The notes under the pieces were generated by a model. The model was not told the DNA's origin. It saw only the letters and a list, made by a program, of their open reading frames with translations, and searched no databases. The position numbers were made by a program, and so were the translations under genes. Below are positions 12,666 through 22,212 of a stretch of DNA of 30,966 nucleotides, in pieces. The DNA is taken from positions 1-30,966 of the forward strand of contig DATCJV010000207.1 in assembly GCA_036562625.1 (NCBI GenBank). The letters are read 5' to 3'. How positions within the stretch are numbered: the first letter of the stretch is position 1; each line of letters opens with the position of its first letter. The stretch comes from DUOH01 sp036562625. GTDB taxonomy: Bacteria > Bacillota > UBA4882 > UBA10575.

Positions 12666-14078
12666 TTGAAGGTAGAGACCATAAACTTTTGGCGTTCACA
12701 AATTATCGGCCTGGACCAACTGGTCCCAACGGTCCATGGGAACCGTCCCTATATTAACTTTGATAATGCCGCTACTACCCCGCCCCTAAAAGCAGTGAGC
12801 CAAGCCGTTGAAAAGCTTCTGCCATGGTATTCCAGCATTCACAGAGGATTTGGCTTTAAATCCCAGTTCTCTACTGATCTATACCAGCGGATCAGAGATT
12901 ATGTGATCCGTTTTTTAGGTGGAAATACCAAAGAATATACCGCCTTTTTTGTGAAAAATACCACCGAAGCCCTGAATAAGCTGTCATATAGGCTCCCCCG
13001 CGAAGCCGGTTCGATCATCTTATCCACAAAAATGGAACATCATTCCAATGACTTGCCTTGGCGTGTCCGGCATCAAACCGAATTTGTTCACGTCACCAAA
13101 GACGGTATCCTGGACTTGGAAGACCTGGAGAACAAATTACGTCGGAAACAGGTAACCTTAGTCACTCTCTGCGGAGCGTCCAATGTGACCGGCTTGATTA
13201 ATCCCATCTACACCATAGCGGAGATGGCCCATTATTATGGAGCCAAAATCGCGGTTGACGCCGCTCAACTCCTTCCACACCACCGGGTCTTTCTGGAGAA
13301 GTCCGGCACTTACCTTGACTTTTTAGCATTTTCCGGACATAAAATATACGCTCCTTACGGTTCCGGTGTGTTAATCGGCCATCCTTCCATCTTCCTGAAG
13401 GGATGTCCTGAATCCTTAGGAGGAGGAACTGTCATCGCGGTCTCGGAGAAGAATTTTACTTTAGCGCCATTACCTGATCGGGAAGAGGCCGGCACCCCCA
13501 ATTTAATCGGGGCATTTGCCTTGGCCAAAGCCCTCAGATGGCTGGAAGAAAATGATTTTCCCCTACTCTCTGCTTACGAAGAGGAATTAACGGCCTATAC
13601 TTTCCAAGAACTGCAAAAAATTCCGGACCTGATCCTGTACGGTCCATCACCAGACACCCACCGGCGGGTTGGCGTGATTACCTTTAATATTGCCGGTTTG
13701 CCCCATGGTTTAACCGCCGCCGCGCTGGCCTATGAAGGAGGAATCGCTGTCCGGCACGGTTGTTTCTGCGCCCGCCCTTATGTTCATCAACTGTTGGGTT
13801 TAAGGGAGGAGGAGATTCTTTATTATGAATCATTAGCCAAAAAGGGGCAAAAAAAAGACCTGCCAGGCATGGTCCGGGTTAGTCTAGCCTTTTTTAATAC
13901 ACGGCAGGAAATTGACTGGTTGATCAAGACAATTCTATATATAGCAGAAAACAAAGATAAAATCCGAACGGATTACCAAATTAATGAAGAAACCGGAGAA
14001 TACTACCCTCTCTCCGGCGGAAAAGTCTTCACCGGTAAACTACAGACTCTACTAAAGGAACACTTTCACGCCGGGTAG
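12666..14078 (+). CDS. Class V aminotransferase-fold protein, SufS-like cysteine desulfurase family
   Basis: The 470-residue PLP enzyme has INFDNAATTPP near the N-terminus, HHSNDLPW with the PLP-stacking histidine (about residue 125), VDAAQLLPH, the Schiff-base lysine in FSGHKIYAPYGSG (Lys226), and GCFCARPYV, in which Cys368 aligns with the catalytic cysteine of SufS-type desulfurases. That cysteine suggests sulfur release from cysteine (or selenocysteine lyase activity), but no sufB/C/D/U or iscU is nearby, so another substrate is possible. It is longer than SufS (about 406), with an extra C-terminal segment after residue 430 containing RTDYQINEETGEYYPLSGG. The start is TTG 12666 with GGAGGGG five bases upstream. 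It stands alone on the plus strand. Confidence 0.85.
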   Translation: MKVETINFWRSQIIGLDQLVPTVHGNRPYINFDNAATTPPLKAVSQAVEKLLPWYSSIHRGFGFKSQFSTDLYQRIRDYVIRFLGGNTKEYTAFFVKNTTEALNKLSYRLPREAGSIILSTKMEHHSNDLPWRVRHQTEFVHVTKDGILDLEDLENKLRRKQVTLVTLCGASNVTGLINPIYTIAEMAHYYGAKIAVDAAQLLPHHRVFLEKSGTYLDFLAFSGHKIYAPYGSGVLIGHPSIFLKGCPESLGGGTVIAVSEKNFTLAPLPDREEAGTPNLIGAFALAKALRWLEENDFPLLSAYEEELTAYTFQELQKIPDLILYGPSPDTHRRVGVITFNIAGLPHGLTAAALAYEGGIAVRHGCFCARPYVHQLLGLREEEILYYESLAKKGQKKDLPGMVRVSLAFFNTRQEIDWLIKTILYIAENKDKIRTDYQINEETGEYYPLSGGKVFTGKLQTLLKEHFHAG

Positions 14079-14164
14079 CGCGACGCCTAATAACGTAGGA
14101 TATTTACTGGCGTAACAGCAGTAATGACTGGGCCGTGTGACGCCAATTCGCAGATCGGACCCAC

Positions 14165-14692
14165 CTAGCGACGCGAGCCTGACGAAGAAAAAACTTGTTT
14201 CCACTTGACGACATAATCAAGAGCGGAGAAGACAGTGAAGAAAACAGCTGCCCACAACATAATCCGGGCTCCCGGAAGGTCCAGAATCAACCCGATAACC
14301 GCAAAAATCTGAGTGACCGTTTTTATCTTCCCCCAGATGGAGGCGGCTATAGCCAACTCCTTTTTTTGCGCGAAGGAACGTAACAGAGTAATCAGCAGCT
14401 CCCGTCCAAGGATGACCAAGATGATCCAGAGAGCGACTTTCCCCAATTTATAGAGGCTTAACAGGGCAGCGCCGATTAGAATCTTATCAGCCAACGGATC
14501 GAAGGCTTTCCCAAAAGCACTCGTCTCTTTCCTCACCCTCGCCACATATCCGTCTAGACCGTCCGTAATGGCGGCCAATAAAAAAACACCGGCCGCATAA
14601 TATTCTTTCTGGGGAATAGGCAAAAATAGAAAAACAACACATACCGGTGTCAGAATTATCCTCAACAAAGTCAAGGAGTTTGATATAGTCAT
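14165..14692 (-). CDS. pgsA: PgsA, CDP-diacylglycerol--glycerol-3-phosphate phosphatidyltransferase
   Basis: PgsA makes phosphatidylglycerol phosphate, the first committed step toward phosphatidylglycerol and cardiolipin. The 175-residue multi-helix membrane protein carries the complete CDP-alcohol phosphotransferase motif: Asp44, Asp47, Gly48, Ala51, Arg52, Gly61, Asp65 and Asp69 within ITDGLDGYVARV and FGKAFDPLADK. The start typical of PgsA (MTISNSLTLLRIILTP) is at ATG 14692, with GGGTGG seven bases upstream; the frame is open further, to 14797, but that extension is not family-like. It follows rimO with about 150 bp between. In many Clostridia rimO-pgsA is followed by cinA-recA; here a convergent gene follows instead. 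Confidence 0.92.
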   Translation of the reverse strand: MTISNSLTLLRIILTPVCVVFLFLPIPQKEYYAAGVFLLAAITDGLDGYVARVRKETSAFGKAFDPLADKILIGAALLSLYKLGKVALWIILVILGRELLITLLRSFAQKKELAIAASIWGKIKTVTQIFAVIGLILDLPGARIMLWAAVFFTVFSALDYVVKWKQVFSSSGSRR

Positions 14693-14841
14693 ATTTAACC
14701 ACCCAACTGTTTTTATAGTGCCATCGATCTGGCGCGTCAATGACCGACATAAACCTATTTCGACATTACGCTCAATTATTCCTTTGGCCCCTGTCATAAT
14801 TGTGCCAAATAAGGTTAGCCCTTCTTCCCGAAGAAAGCAGT

Positions 14842-16170
14842 CTAAGTGTCCAGCCTAATTCGTACCTCGTAGGCTTCTCCCCCGGTCACCGTGCCCTCCA
14901 CAAATTCTCCCACCTGTAGAAGGCGATCGGGAGGAGCTTCTATCTCAACGAACCCATCAATCTCCGGCGCCTCCCGGTAAGAACGGCCAATCCACACATT
15001 CTGCTCCCGCCTGGATTTCTTCTCAACCAAGACCTTAAGTCTTTTACCGATTAAAGCCCTATTCTTTGCCGCCGAGATTCTTTGCTGAACTTTCAAAACC
15101 TCCCTGGCCCTTCTTCTTCTGGTACTCGGATGGACCTGGGGTTTCAACTTAGCAGCCGCTGTCCCCGTTTCCCGGTAATATGGGAAGGCCCCCACCCAAT
15201 CCAACCGGGCTTGGTCTAAAAACGCCAATACCTGTTGAAAGTCTGCTTCCGTCTCCCCTGGATAACCCAGCAAAAAAGTAGATCTAATTGAAATATCAGG
15301 AATAAACTTTCTGACCCTTTCAATCAATTCCAGATAACTCTCAGGTCCAACCTTTCTTCCCATCGCCCTTAAGACTGCGGGCGCCACATGTTGGAGGGGA
15401 ATATCCAAATAGTTGCAAATGTGCTTGGAGTCCCTCATCAGGGTGAGCAATTCATCATCTAGCCGTGACGGATAAGTATAGAGAATCCTCAGCCAAAATT
15501 CACCTTCTATTTCATCTAAAGCTGATAACAACTGGCAAAAGGTCCGGCCATCCAAATCCTGCCCATAGGCTGTTGTATCCTGGGCCACCAATACAACTTC
15601 TTTAACTCCGCCTGCCACCAGCTTTTTGGTTTCTGTTATTAACTGAAAAAAATCTCTGCTACGGTATTTCCCCCTTAAGTGAGGGATAATGCAGAAAAGG
15701 CAATGGTTATTACATCCTTCAGCGATCTTCAGGTAGGCAGTATACCCGTTGGTGCTTAAGACCCTTTGCTCCGGATTCATTCCCACCCACCCCGGTTGAG
15801 CGGTGTAGACCCCCTTCGTCTTTTTCTCTAAGGCCTCGGCAATCAGAGAGGGAAGACGGGAATACTCTCCGGTCCCCACCCAGAGATCCACCTCCGGGAT
15901 TAGCCTCTGTACCTTTACCCCATAACGTTGGGCTAAACAACCAACAACTACCAATAATTTGCACTGCCCCCGTTTATACTGGGCGAATTCCATAATGGTA
16001 TCCAACGATTCCTGAGTCGCAGGTTGGATAAAGGAACAGGTATTGATGATTAAAATCTCCGCCTCCCGCGGATCGGTGGTCAAGGGATACTGATCCGACA
16101 GCAATCCCATGATATATTCCGTATCGGCCAGGTTTTTCGGACACCCCAACGAAATCCAGCCTGCCTTCAT
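14842..16170 (-). CDS. rimO: RimO, ribosomal protein uS12 methylthiotransferase
   Basis: RimO is a radical-SAM enzyme that methylthiolates an aspartate of ribosomal protein S12. The 442-residue protein has the N-terminal UPF0004 domain with cluster cysteines Cys10 (LGCPKN), Cys45 (NTCSF) and Cys78 (VGCLAQR), the radical-SAM motif EGCNNHCLFC (Cys153, Cys157, Cys160), and a C-terminal TRAM domain (about 375-442). The start MKAGWISLGCPKNLADTEYI is characteristic of RimO rather than MiaB. AAGGAG is found 11 bases before the ATG. Full length and intact. Confidence 0.95.
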   Translation of the reverse strand: MKAGWISLGCPKNLADTEYIMGLLSDQYPLTTDPREAEILIINTCSFIQPATQESLDTIMEFAQYKRGQCKLLVVVGCLAQRYGVKVQRLIPEVDLWVGTGEYSRLPSLIAEALEKKTKGVYTAQPGWVGMNPEQRVLSTNGYTAYLKIAEGCNNHCLFCIIPHLRGKYRSRDFFQLITETKKLVAGGVKEVVLVAQDTTAYGQDLDGRTFCQLLSALDEIEGEFWLRILYTYPSRLDDELLTLMRDSKHICNYLDIPLQHVAPAVLRAMGRKVGPESYLELIERVRKFIPDISIRSTFLLGYPGETEADFQQVLAFLDQARLDWVGAFPYYRETGTAAAKLKPQVHPSTRRRRAREVLKVQQRISAAKNRALIGKRLKVLVEKKSRREQNVWIGRSYREAPEIDGFVEIEAPPDRLLQVGEFVEGTVTGGEAYEVRIRLDT

Positions 16171-16234
16171 CTGGCGACACTCCTTCTTCCAATGTATACC
16201 AACATTATTCCTAAGTTAATACTACGACGAACTA

Positions 16235-16792
16235 CTATACTGCCGGATATATATACTTATAGATTTGATATACCCGAAGCACCCTAGCCACATACCTTCT
16301 GGTTTCCGGGTAGGGAATATTACGTAAATCCCCAATCCTTCCCTGCCAAACCTCCTCCTCGACCCAGACCCGCACCCGCGCCCATCCTGCATTATAAGAG
16401 GCTAACATAGTCACGGTATTTCCTTGAAAGACCTGATGAAGATAGTTCAAATACCAGATACCCAAATCCAGATTGACCAGAGGTATGAAGAGGCTGTCCA
16501 GGTCGAAGGATTCCCCTCGCTGCTTAGCAATCCATTCCGCCGTCTCCGGCATTAACTGCATTAGTCCTCTGGCTCCTTTCTTCGATACAGCCCGGGGATT
16601 AAAACCGCTCTCCACATAAATTAAGGCAGCCACCAATCTCGGATCCAACTTTGTGGTTTTGGTGTGTTCCTCAATAATCTCCCTGTATTGAAAAGAAAAG
16701 AGCACTCTGCCAATTTCCTTGTGAAATAAAAGACAGCCTACAAAGAGCAGACAGAAAAAGAAGACCAGTAGACGAGGTTTTCTAATAATCAA
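16235..16792 (-). CDS. Membrane-anchored lytic transglycosylase (SLT domain)
   Basis: The protein has one N-terminal hydrophobic segment (LLVFFFCLLFVGCLLF) as signal anchor, then an SLT-type lysozyme-like domain: YVESGFNPRAVSKKGARGLM with the catalytic glutamate (about residue 61 from the chosen start), LMPETAEW, and LASYNAGWARVRVW. It should cleave peptidoglycan glycan strands outside the membrane; similar small SLT proteins sit beside coaE and mutM in other Clostridia. The start is uncertain. The open frame reaches TTG 16900 inside mgsA; TTG 16792 or GTG 16810 would avoid or reduce the overlap, and GGAGGTG at about 16809-16815 is badly spaced for each. I chose 16792, the latest start that keeps the anchor helix. 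Confidence 0.82.
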   Translation of the reverse strand: MIIRKPRLLVFFFCLLFVGCLLFHKEIGRVLFSFQYREIIEEHTKTTKLDPRLVAALIYVESGFNPRAVSKKGARGLMQLMPETAEWIAKQRGESFDLDSLFIPLVNLDLGIWYLNYLHQVFQGNTVTMLASYNAGWARVRVWVEEEVWQGRIGDLRNIPYPETRRYVARVLRVYQIYKYIYPAV

Positions 16793-16847
16793 TAAAACCG
16801 ATGAAAACACCTCCAAGCGCTTCTGCGCGCGACGCGTGTAATCTATT

Positions 16848-17255
16848 CTATGCTTCGCGAGGTGTATAATATCCCAGGCCGAGCCTTTCACTGAGCGCAA
16901 TGATTAACATCTCCGCAGTCGCCCGATTGGTGGCTAAAGCCACATTATGCACGTCGCAGACTCGCAAAAGAGCGCTGACATCCGGCTCATGAGGCTGAGC
17001 CGTCAACGGATCCCGTAAAAAAATAACCAGATCAATGGCGCCCTCAGTCACCCGGGCCCCAATCTGTTGGTCGCCGCCAAAGGGCCCCGATTGCATGGCA
17101 TTCACCGGTAATTTACATTCCTGTTGAATTAGACGCCCCGTCGTCCCGGTCGCGTATAGCTCACATAATTCAAAGACTCTCCTGTTTTCTTTGACAAATT
17201 CAATGATCTCCGCTTTTTTACGGTCATGAGCGATTAAAGCTACCTTGGGCTTCAT
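16848..17255 (-). CDS. mgsA: MgsA, methylglyoxal synthase
   Basis: MgsA converts dihydroxyacetone phosphate to methylglyoxal and phosphate, a bypass that relieves phosphate shortage in glycolysis. The 135-residue protein shows ALIAHDRKK, ATGTTGRLIQ, GPFGGDQQIGA with the catalytic aspartate Asp62, and FLRDPLTAQPHEPD with His89 and Asp92, aligning well with E. coli MgsA. ATG 17255 is chosen because AAGGAG lies eight bases upstream and the sequence from MKPKVALIAHD is family-like; the open frame extends six codons further. It overlaps coaE by 4 bp (ATGA). Confidence 0.95.
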   Translation of the reverse strand: MKPKVALIAHDRKKAEIIEFVKENRRVFELCELYATGTTGRLIQQECKLPVNAMQSGPFGGDQQIGARVTEGAIDLVIFLRDPLTAQPHEPDVSALLRVCDVHNVALATNRATAEMLIIALSERLGLGYYTPREA

Positions 17256-17842
17256 ACTCTCCGCTCCTTCCAAGTCTTTTCTAATAAAAATCTTAAATCG
17301 TCAATCGTCCCCGAATTATTAATCACTACATCCGCCCAGGCTTCCTTGATCTCCATTGGCAGTTGGGCATTGATTCGTGCTTCGGCCTCCTCGGGACGGA
17401 GCCCGTTCCTCCGGCAAATCCTCGAGACTTGTAAGGAGCGGGGACAAGTCACCACCCACACTTCATCGACTAATGATTCCATCTTCATCTCAAAAAGTAA
17501 TGGATGATCCAGCACCGTGTCCCGACCTGTCTGGCGAGCCTGCGACAGCAAGGTTGTAATCTCCTGCTTAAGCGGAGGATGAGTTATACTCTCCAATAAC
17601 TGTAACTTATGGGGATCAGTAAAGACTTGAGCCCCCAACAGTCGACGGTTGAGTCTTCCGTCCGGCTCAAAATATTCCGCTCCGAACACCCGGCGAATCT
17701 CCTCCATAATGGGGGAACCGGGAAATAATAAACTGTGATACACCTCATCCGCATCGATAATCTGCAGACCGCAGTCTCTTAATATATCTGCGGCCGTTGA
17801 CTTTCCGGTTCCAATCCCACCCGTTAAGCCAATAATCATCAC
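17252..17842 (-). CDS. coaE: CoaE, dephospho-CoA kinase
   Basis: CoaE performs the last step of coenzyme A synthesis, phosphorylating the 3'-hydroxyl of dephospho-CoA. The 196-residue protein has the P-loop GLTGGIGTGKST (5-16), the IIDADEVYH segment with the catalytic aspartate, HPLLFEMKMESLVDEVWVV, and the NNSGTIDDL motif near the C-terminus. It lies between ytaF and mgsA, and polA-mutM-ytaF-coaE is a conserved Bacillota order. AAGGAG is seven bases before the ATG. Full length. Confidence 0.95.
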   Translation of the reverse strand: MMIIGLTGGIGTGKSTAADILRDCGLQIIDADEVYHSLLFPGSPIMEEIRRVFGAEYFEPDGRLNRRLLGAQVFTDPHKLQLLESITHPPLKQEITTLLSQARQTGRDTVLDHPLLFEMKMESLVDEVWVVTCPRSLQVSRICRRNGLRPEEAEARINAQLPMEIKEAWADVVINNSGTIDDLRFLLEKTWKERRV

Positions 17843-17900
17843 ACCGCTCCTTCCAGGGACTCACCTAGACGGGGTTTTTACAGGCGTCCGGAGTTAATCT

Positions 17901-18545
17901 TCAGAAACCACTTATGGCCAGAAAACAAAGGATTAGACCGGGAAGGTAAGCCAAACCGGGATATGCTCTTTTTTGGGCTTGCTGCTTATGATATATTCTA
18001 CCAAAGGCCAACCCGGTAGATAGAAAGGTGAATTTACTCAATCCCACCAATAATGAAGTATACCAAGGCCAACTTGCTCCGATGGAAGCCCCGACTCCGG
18101 CGCCCGCGGCATCCATGGCTAAAGCCATACCCAAGAAGACCGCCTCTTTTGTGTTAATCGATCCGGACCGATCGAAGTCGGCGGCAGACGGATGTCTGAG
18201 CACTAGAATTACAATCCCGAGACTCTTCAGAGAAAACTCTGCTAAGGGTAGATTCTGTTCTGTGACACTCTTTTCCTTCTTTTTCACCCAAGCCTGAAAT
18301 AAAAACCATAAGCCAATCACCAGAAGAATCAGTCTTCCTAGGGCGGTGGCATATTCCCCAGGCAACAGACTGCCGATGAACCCTCCACAGTGAAGAGCAG
18401 CCGTAATGGCGGAAAAAGAAACCACCGAAATCATTGCTCTGGCCTTTACCGGTAGAACTAACTTTTGTACACCGTAGGCTACTCCCACTCCAAACCCGTC
18501 AAGGCTCAGGGCGATGGCAAAGAATAGCGCGGACCAAAATCCCAT
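17901..18545 (-). CDS. ytaF: YtaF, sporulation membrane protein (MntP-like)
   Basis: This 214-residue membrane protein has about six hydrophobic segments arranged as two related halves, each with a motif of the MntP/YtaF group: FAIALSLDGFGVGVAYG and GMALAMDAAGAGVGASIG. MntP exports manganese; YtaF is a paralogue found in spore-formers, named for its sporulation link in Bacillus, with transport activity not shown as far as I know. The position between mutM and coaE is exactly that of B. subtilis ytaF, which decides the name. ATG 18545 has GGGGGG eight bases upstream; an ATG at 18572 is in frame but worse placed. Confidence 0.88.
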   Translation of the reverse strand: MGFWSALFFAIALSLDGFGVGVAYGVQKLVLPVKARAMISVVSFSAITAALHCGGFIGSLLPGEYATALGRLILLVIGLWFLFQAWVKKKEKSVTEQNLPLAEFSLKSLGIVILVLRHPSAADFDRSGSINTKEAVFLGMALAMDAAGAGVGASIGASWPWYTSLLVGLSKFTFLSTGLAFGRIYHKQQAQKRAYPGLAYLPGLILCFLAISGF

Positions 18546-18608
18546 TGGCGATCCCCCCTCATACCAATCCATATAATTTTATGTATGAATGGTACAGGTG
18601 GGTGCTGC

Positions 18609-19430
18609 TCACTTTTGGCAATGCGGACAAAAATGACTGCCCCTACCGGCAATCCTGGCATACTTAATGGGTTCTCCGCAAATAGGACAGGCCTTTCCCT
18701 TCCGCCCGTAAACCTTTAACAATTCTTGGTAACCACCAGGCCGTCCCCGGCCGTCCACATAATCCCGTCGAGTAGTGCCCCGGTGGTAAATCCCCTCGGT
18801 CAGAACTCCACAGATTTGCTCATATAAATGTGTCCATTCTTCTTCCGTCAATGAATTGGCCGGTCTGGTCGGATTAATTCCCGCGCGAAACAAAGCTTCG
18901 TCAGTATAAATATTCCCCAGTCCCGCCAGTACTCGCTGATCCAAAAGAACTCCCTTCACAGGCCCTTTTCTGCGCTCGGCGGCTCTCTTGAGGCTGAACA
19001 AGGCGTCCGCATCAAAAGGTTCCGGCCCTAGAGTCAACAGGCCGCGGGGAGCTAACCCCGCCCCGTCCGGTGAAAAAATGTTAATTGTCCCAAATTTACG
19101 CTGGTCCACCATCCTCAGGTCAAACCCATCAGTCAAGCTCACACGGAAAGTAGTATGCTTCGCCAGCGGCGTTTCCCTGGGCTGATATAATAATTGCCCG
19201 GTCATTCGTAGATGAAATGCCACCTTTACCTGCGAATCCAATGTAAGGATCAGGTATTTGCCACGCCTAGTCACCTGCTGAATCACCCGCCCCGGCAAGA
19301 ACTCTTCCGCTATCTTTGGCCTGGGTTTGACGGCCTTGGCTAAAAAAACATCTACGCCAATAATTTCTTTTCCTTCGATCTCCGGAGCCAGTGTCCGCTT
19401 TACCGTTTCAACTTCTGGCAGTTCAGGCAT
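18609..19430 (-). CDS. mutM: MutM/Fpg, formamidopyrimidine-DNA glycosylase
   Basis: MutM removes 8-oxoguanine and ring-opened purines and then cleaves the abasic site. The 273-residue protein starts MPELPEVETVKRTL, in which the proline after the initiator Met is the nucleophile and the following Glu is catalytic. Other hallmarks are the GKYLILTL lysine, FHLRMTGQL, and the C-terminal zinc finger (CPICGEPI ... FCPHC) with four cysteines. The start is set by the need for Met-Pro-Glu; the frame remains open nine codons upstream. It follows polA, as in Bacillus, with about 95 bp between. Confidence 0.96.
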   Translation of the reverse strand: MPELPEVETVKRTLAPEIEGKEIIGVDVFLAKAVKPRPKIAEEFLPGRVIQQVTRRGKYLILTLDSQVKVAFHLRMTGQLLYQPRETPLAKHTTFRVSLTDGFDLRMVDQRKFGTINIFSPDGAGLAPRGLLTLGPEPFDADALFSLKRAAERRKGPVKGVLLDQRVLAGLGNIYTDEALFRAGINPTRPANSLTEEEWTHLYEQICGVLTEGIYHRGTTRRDYVDGRGRPGGYQELLKVYGRKGKACPICGEPIKYARIAGRGSHFCPHCQK

Positions 19431-19524
19431 TCTGTATTCAGCCCCCTTCGCCTTCACATATAGAATGGGCGACTCGTCTCATGTGTACGATCTATCTTCT
19501 TACCCAACTAAGTTTTTCCCAACC

Positions 19525-22212
19525 TCATATCTTCTTTAAATCTCCCCAATTATCTCCGGCCTTAAGATCAACCCGCAAAGGTACGGACAAGCTAAAGACC
19601 GTCTCCATTTCCTCCTTGAGGATCAAAGCTACCTCTTTGGCTGTCGCCCGGTCGGTCTCCACCAAAAGATCGTCATGCACCTGCAGCAAGAGGTCGGCAG
19701 GGACCTTCTCCCGCCGGAGCCGATCTGCTACCCGGACCATGGCCAATTTGATCAAATCCGCGGCCGAACCTTGGATCGGGGTATTTCTGGCTATCCGTTC
19801 CGCATATGACCGCTTTTGAAAGTTTCTGCTCTGTAAATCTCCCAAATAACGGCGGCGATTAAAGATAGTGGTAACATACCCGGTCTCCCGTGCCCGGTTG
19901 ATCAACTCTTCCAGATATGCTTGAACCCCACTGTACCTGGAAAAATAAGCAGCAATAAATTCTTCCGCGACTTTTCGCGGGACTCCTGTTCCTTTGGCCA
20001 AGCCAAAACCGCTGATTCCATAGATAATCCCAAAGTTTACCGCTTTCGCATGTCCTCTCAATTCCGGAGTCACCTCATTGAGCGGGACATTAAAGATTTC
20101 CGCTGCTGTACGTTGGTGAATATCTTCATCTTGTAGAAAAGCTGCTCTCAGTTTTTCATCACCGGACAGATGAGCCATTACCCGCAACTCAATCTGAGAA
20201 TAGTCCGCAGAGACAAAGACCCGGTCTTCAGAATCAGGAATAAAGCAACGTCGAATCTCCAGCCCCTCCTCGGAGTGGACCGGAATATTCTGTAAATTAG
20301 GATCAGTGCTGCTCAATCTACCGGTGGCGGTTACAGCCTGTTGAAATGTAGTATGCACCCTGCCCGTTTCCGGCCGGATCAGGCCTAATAAAGCCTCAAC
20401 ATAAGTACTGTTTAGTTTCGTCAGGGTCCGGTAGTCCAGCACCTTACGGACCAGCGGGTGTCTTCCGGAAAGTTCCTCCAATACACCGGCATCCGTGGAA
20501 TAACCAGTCTTGGTTTTCTTCAGTGGCGGTAATTTAAGGCGTTCAAAGAGAACCGCTCCCAACTGCTTGGGTGAGGAAATATTAAACTCTTCTCCGGCCA
20601 GTTCATAAATTTCTCTCTCCAAATCATGAATTCTTCTGAGAAAACTCTCCCTCAGCTTCCTCAGGCGGGGCGGGGATACCCTGATTCCCTTTTGCTCCAT
20701 GGCAAAGAGTATTTTAACTAAAGGTAGCTCAATCTCGAAGAATAACTTATCCATCCCGGTCCTGACCAGTTCTTCCCTGAGCGGGGCATGTAGTTGATTA
20801 ATTAAGACCGCCCTAGTCACTCCGGAGATTACTCCATCCTCTGGAAAGAGATCAGGTTTTACACTCAACAAATCTACAGGCTTTCCTCTTCTGTCTTTCA
20901 CTTGAGGAATCTCCTCAATACCCAAAACCTCCCGGACCAGACCGACAAAGTCCAGAGCCTTCTCTCCTCCGCTGCGCAGATAAGCGGCGAGCAATAGATC
21001 AAAATCCACCCCCCCAAGCTCCACACCGTAATGAGACAAGAGGGTCATTTGCGTTTTTGCATCGTAGCAAATTTTTTTCGCCTCCGGATCACTCAGCCAG
21101 CGGCTTAAGCTCTCCGGCAAACGGGTAGAAGGAAGTGGAAGAAAGCCATTTTTCCCCGTACCCGTAGAAAAAGCCACACCCCAGGCTTTCCCTTGCGCCC
21201 AATTGCATTCCTCCGCCAAGTACTGAAAAGCAACAACTTGTTCGCTGGTGCCTTCCAAAAAAGTGGGAAGATCGTCAGCTGTCAAGAGCGTATAATCTGT
21301 AACTGCAAACTTTCTAGTCTCTACCACCGGCTGGGTGGCTTCCGCCTTTTTTTCCAGGCGGGACAGTAAACTCTTGAACTCCATCCTCCGGAAGAAATCA
21401 GCCAGTGGCTGATGGTCGGGCCGCGTCCATCGGCAGTCGTCCGGGGCGACAGGCAGTGGTATATCCCGCAAGATAGTAGTTAATCTCTTGTATTCCGGAA
21501 TCAACTGAGCATGGGCGGACAACTGTGTCCGTATACGATCTTTTTCCACCTCCTCAAGACGGGCTAATAACTGTTCCACACTGTGAAAGCGTTGCAGAAG
21601 AGAGGTGGCCGTCTTATCTCCGATGCCTTTGACTCCCGGGATATTATCAGAGGGATCACCCCTCAGCGCCTTATAATCCGCCCACTGTTCGGGGGCTAAA
21701 CCGTAGTCTTCCTTCATCGTCTCCGCCGTCACGATCTGCTTCTCTGTCACCCCGCGTTTCGGATAGAAGATCCGTACACCCGGCCCTAACAATTGAAACA
21801 AATCTTTATCTCCGGAATAGATATCCACCTGTAAGCCTTGACTCTGCGCCAAGGTGGTCATGGCCCCGATCACGTCGTCCGCCTCGTATCCCTCGACTCC
21901 GATCACGTGTGCGCCCAGCAAGTGAAAGAACTCTTTAATGAGCGGAAGCTGTTCCTTAAATTGCGCCTCCATGGGCAGGCGAGTGGCTTTATAATCATCA
22001 TAAGTCTCGTGACGGAAGGTTTTTCCCAGATCAAAGGCGACCATGAAATAGTCGGGGTTTTCTTCTTCCAGTAACCGTAAGACCATCATGGCAACGCCAT
22101 ATAAAGCCCCGGTCGGCACCCCGTCCGAGGTCTGAAAATCCTGTTCTTTTAGGGCATGAAAAGCCCGGTGTGCCAAGCTTAACCCATCAATAATCAACAT
22201 TTTACCCTGCAT
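19525..22212 (-). CDS. polA: PolA, DNA polymerase I
   Basis: PolA removes RNA primers and fills gaps in replication and repair. The 895-residue protein has an N-terminal 5'-3' exonuclease domain (about 1-290, with EGYEADDVIGA and DPSDNIPGVKGIGDKTA), a middle 3'-5' exonuclease-like domain (about 300-460) and the polymerase domain. Polymerase motifs are A (SADYSQIELRVMAHLSGD, Asp670), B (RGHAKAVNFGIIYGISGFGL) and C (QVHDDLLVE, His846-Asp847). In the middle domain the DxE and NxxxD metal-binding motifs are replaced (VVAFQYLAEE, KICYDAKTQ), so proofreading is probably lost, as in many Bacillota. ATG 22212 is chosen for GGAGGG six bases upstream; it overlaps the preceding gene by 11 bp. Confidence 0.97.
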   Translation of the reverse strand: MQGKMLIIDGLSLAHRAFHALKEQDFQTSDGVPTGALYGVAMMVLRLLEEENPDYFMVAFDLGKTFRHETYDDYKATRLPMEAQFKEQLPLIKEFFHLLGAHVIGVEGYEADDVIGAMTTLAQSQGLQVDIYSGDKDLFQLLGPGVRIFYPKRGVTEKQIVTAETMKEDYGLAPEQWADYKALRGDPSDNIPGVKGIGDKTATSLLQRFHSVEQLLARLEEVEKDRIRTQLSAHAQLIPEYKRLTTILRDIPLPVAPDDCRWTRPDHQPLADFFRRMEFKSLLSRLEKKAEATQPVVETRKFAVTDYTLLTADDLPTFLEGTSEQVVAFQYLAEECNWAQGKAWGVAFSTGTGKNGFLPLPSTRLPESLSRWLSDPEAKKICYDAKTQMTLLSHYGVELGGVDFDLLLAAYLRSGGEKALDFVGLVREVLGIEEIPQVKDRRGKPVDLLSVKPDLFPEDGVISGVTRAVLINQLHAPLREELVRTGMDKLFFEIELPLVKILFAMEQKGIRVSPPRLRKLRESFLRRIHDLEREIYELAGEEFNISSPKQLGAVLFERLKLPPLKKTKTGYSTDAGVLEELSGRHPLVRKVLDYRTLTKLNSTYVEALLGLIRPETGRVHTTFQQAVTATGRLSSTDPNLQNIPVHSEEGLEIRRCFIPDSEDRVFVSADYSQIELRVMAHLSGDEKLRAAFLQDEDIHQRTAAEIFNVPLNEVTPELRGHAKAVNFGIIYGISGFGLAKGTGVPRKVAEEFIAAYFSRYSGVQAYLEELINRARETGYVTTIFNRRRYLGDLQSRNFQKRSYAERIARNTPIQGSAADLIKLAMVRVADRLRREKVPADLLLQVHDDLLVETDRATAKEVALILKEEMETVFSLSVPLRVDLKAGDNWGDLKKI

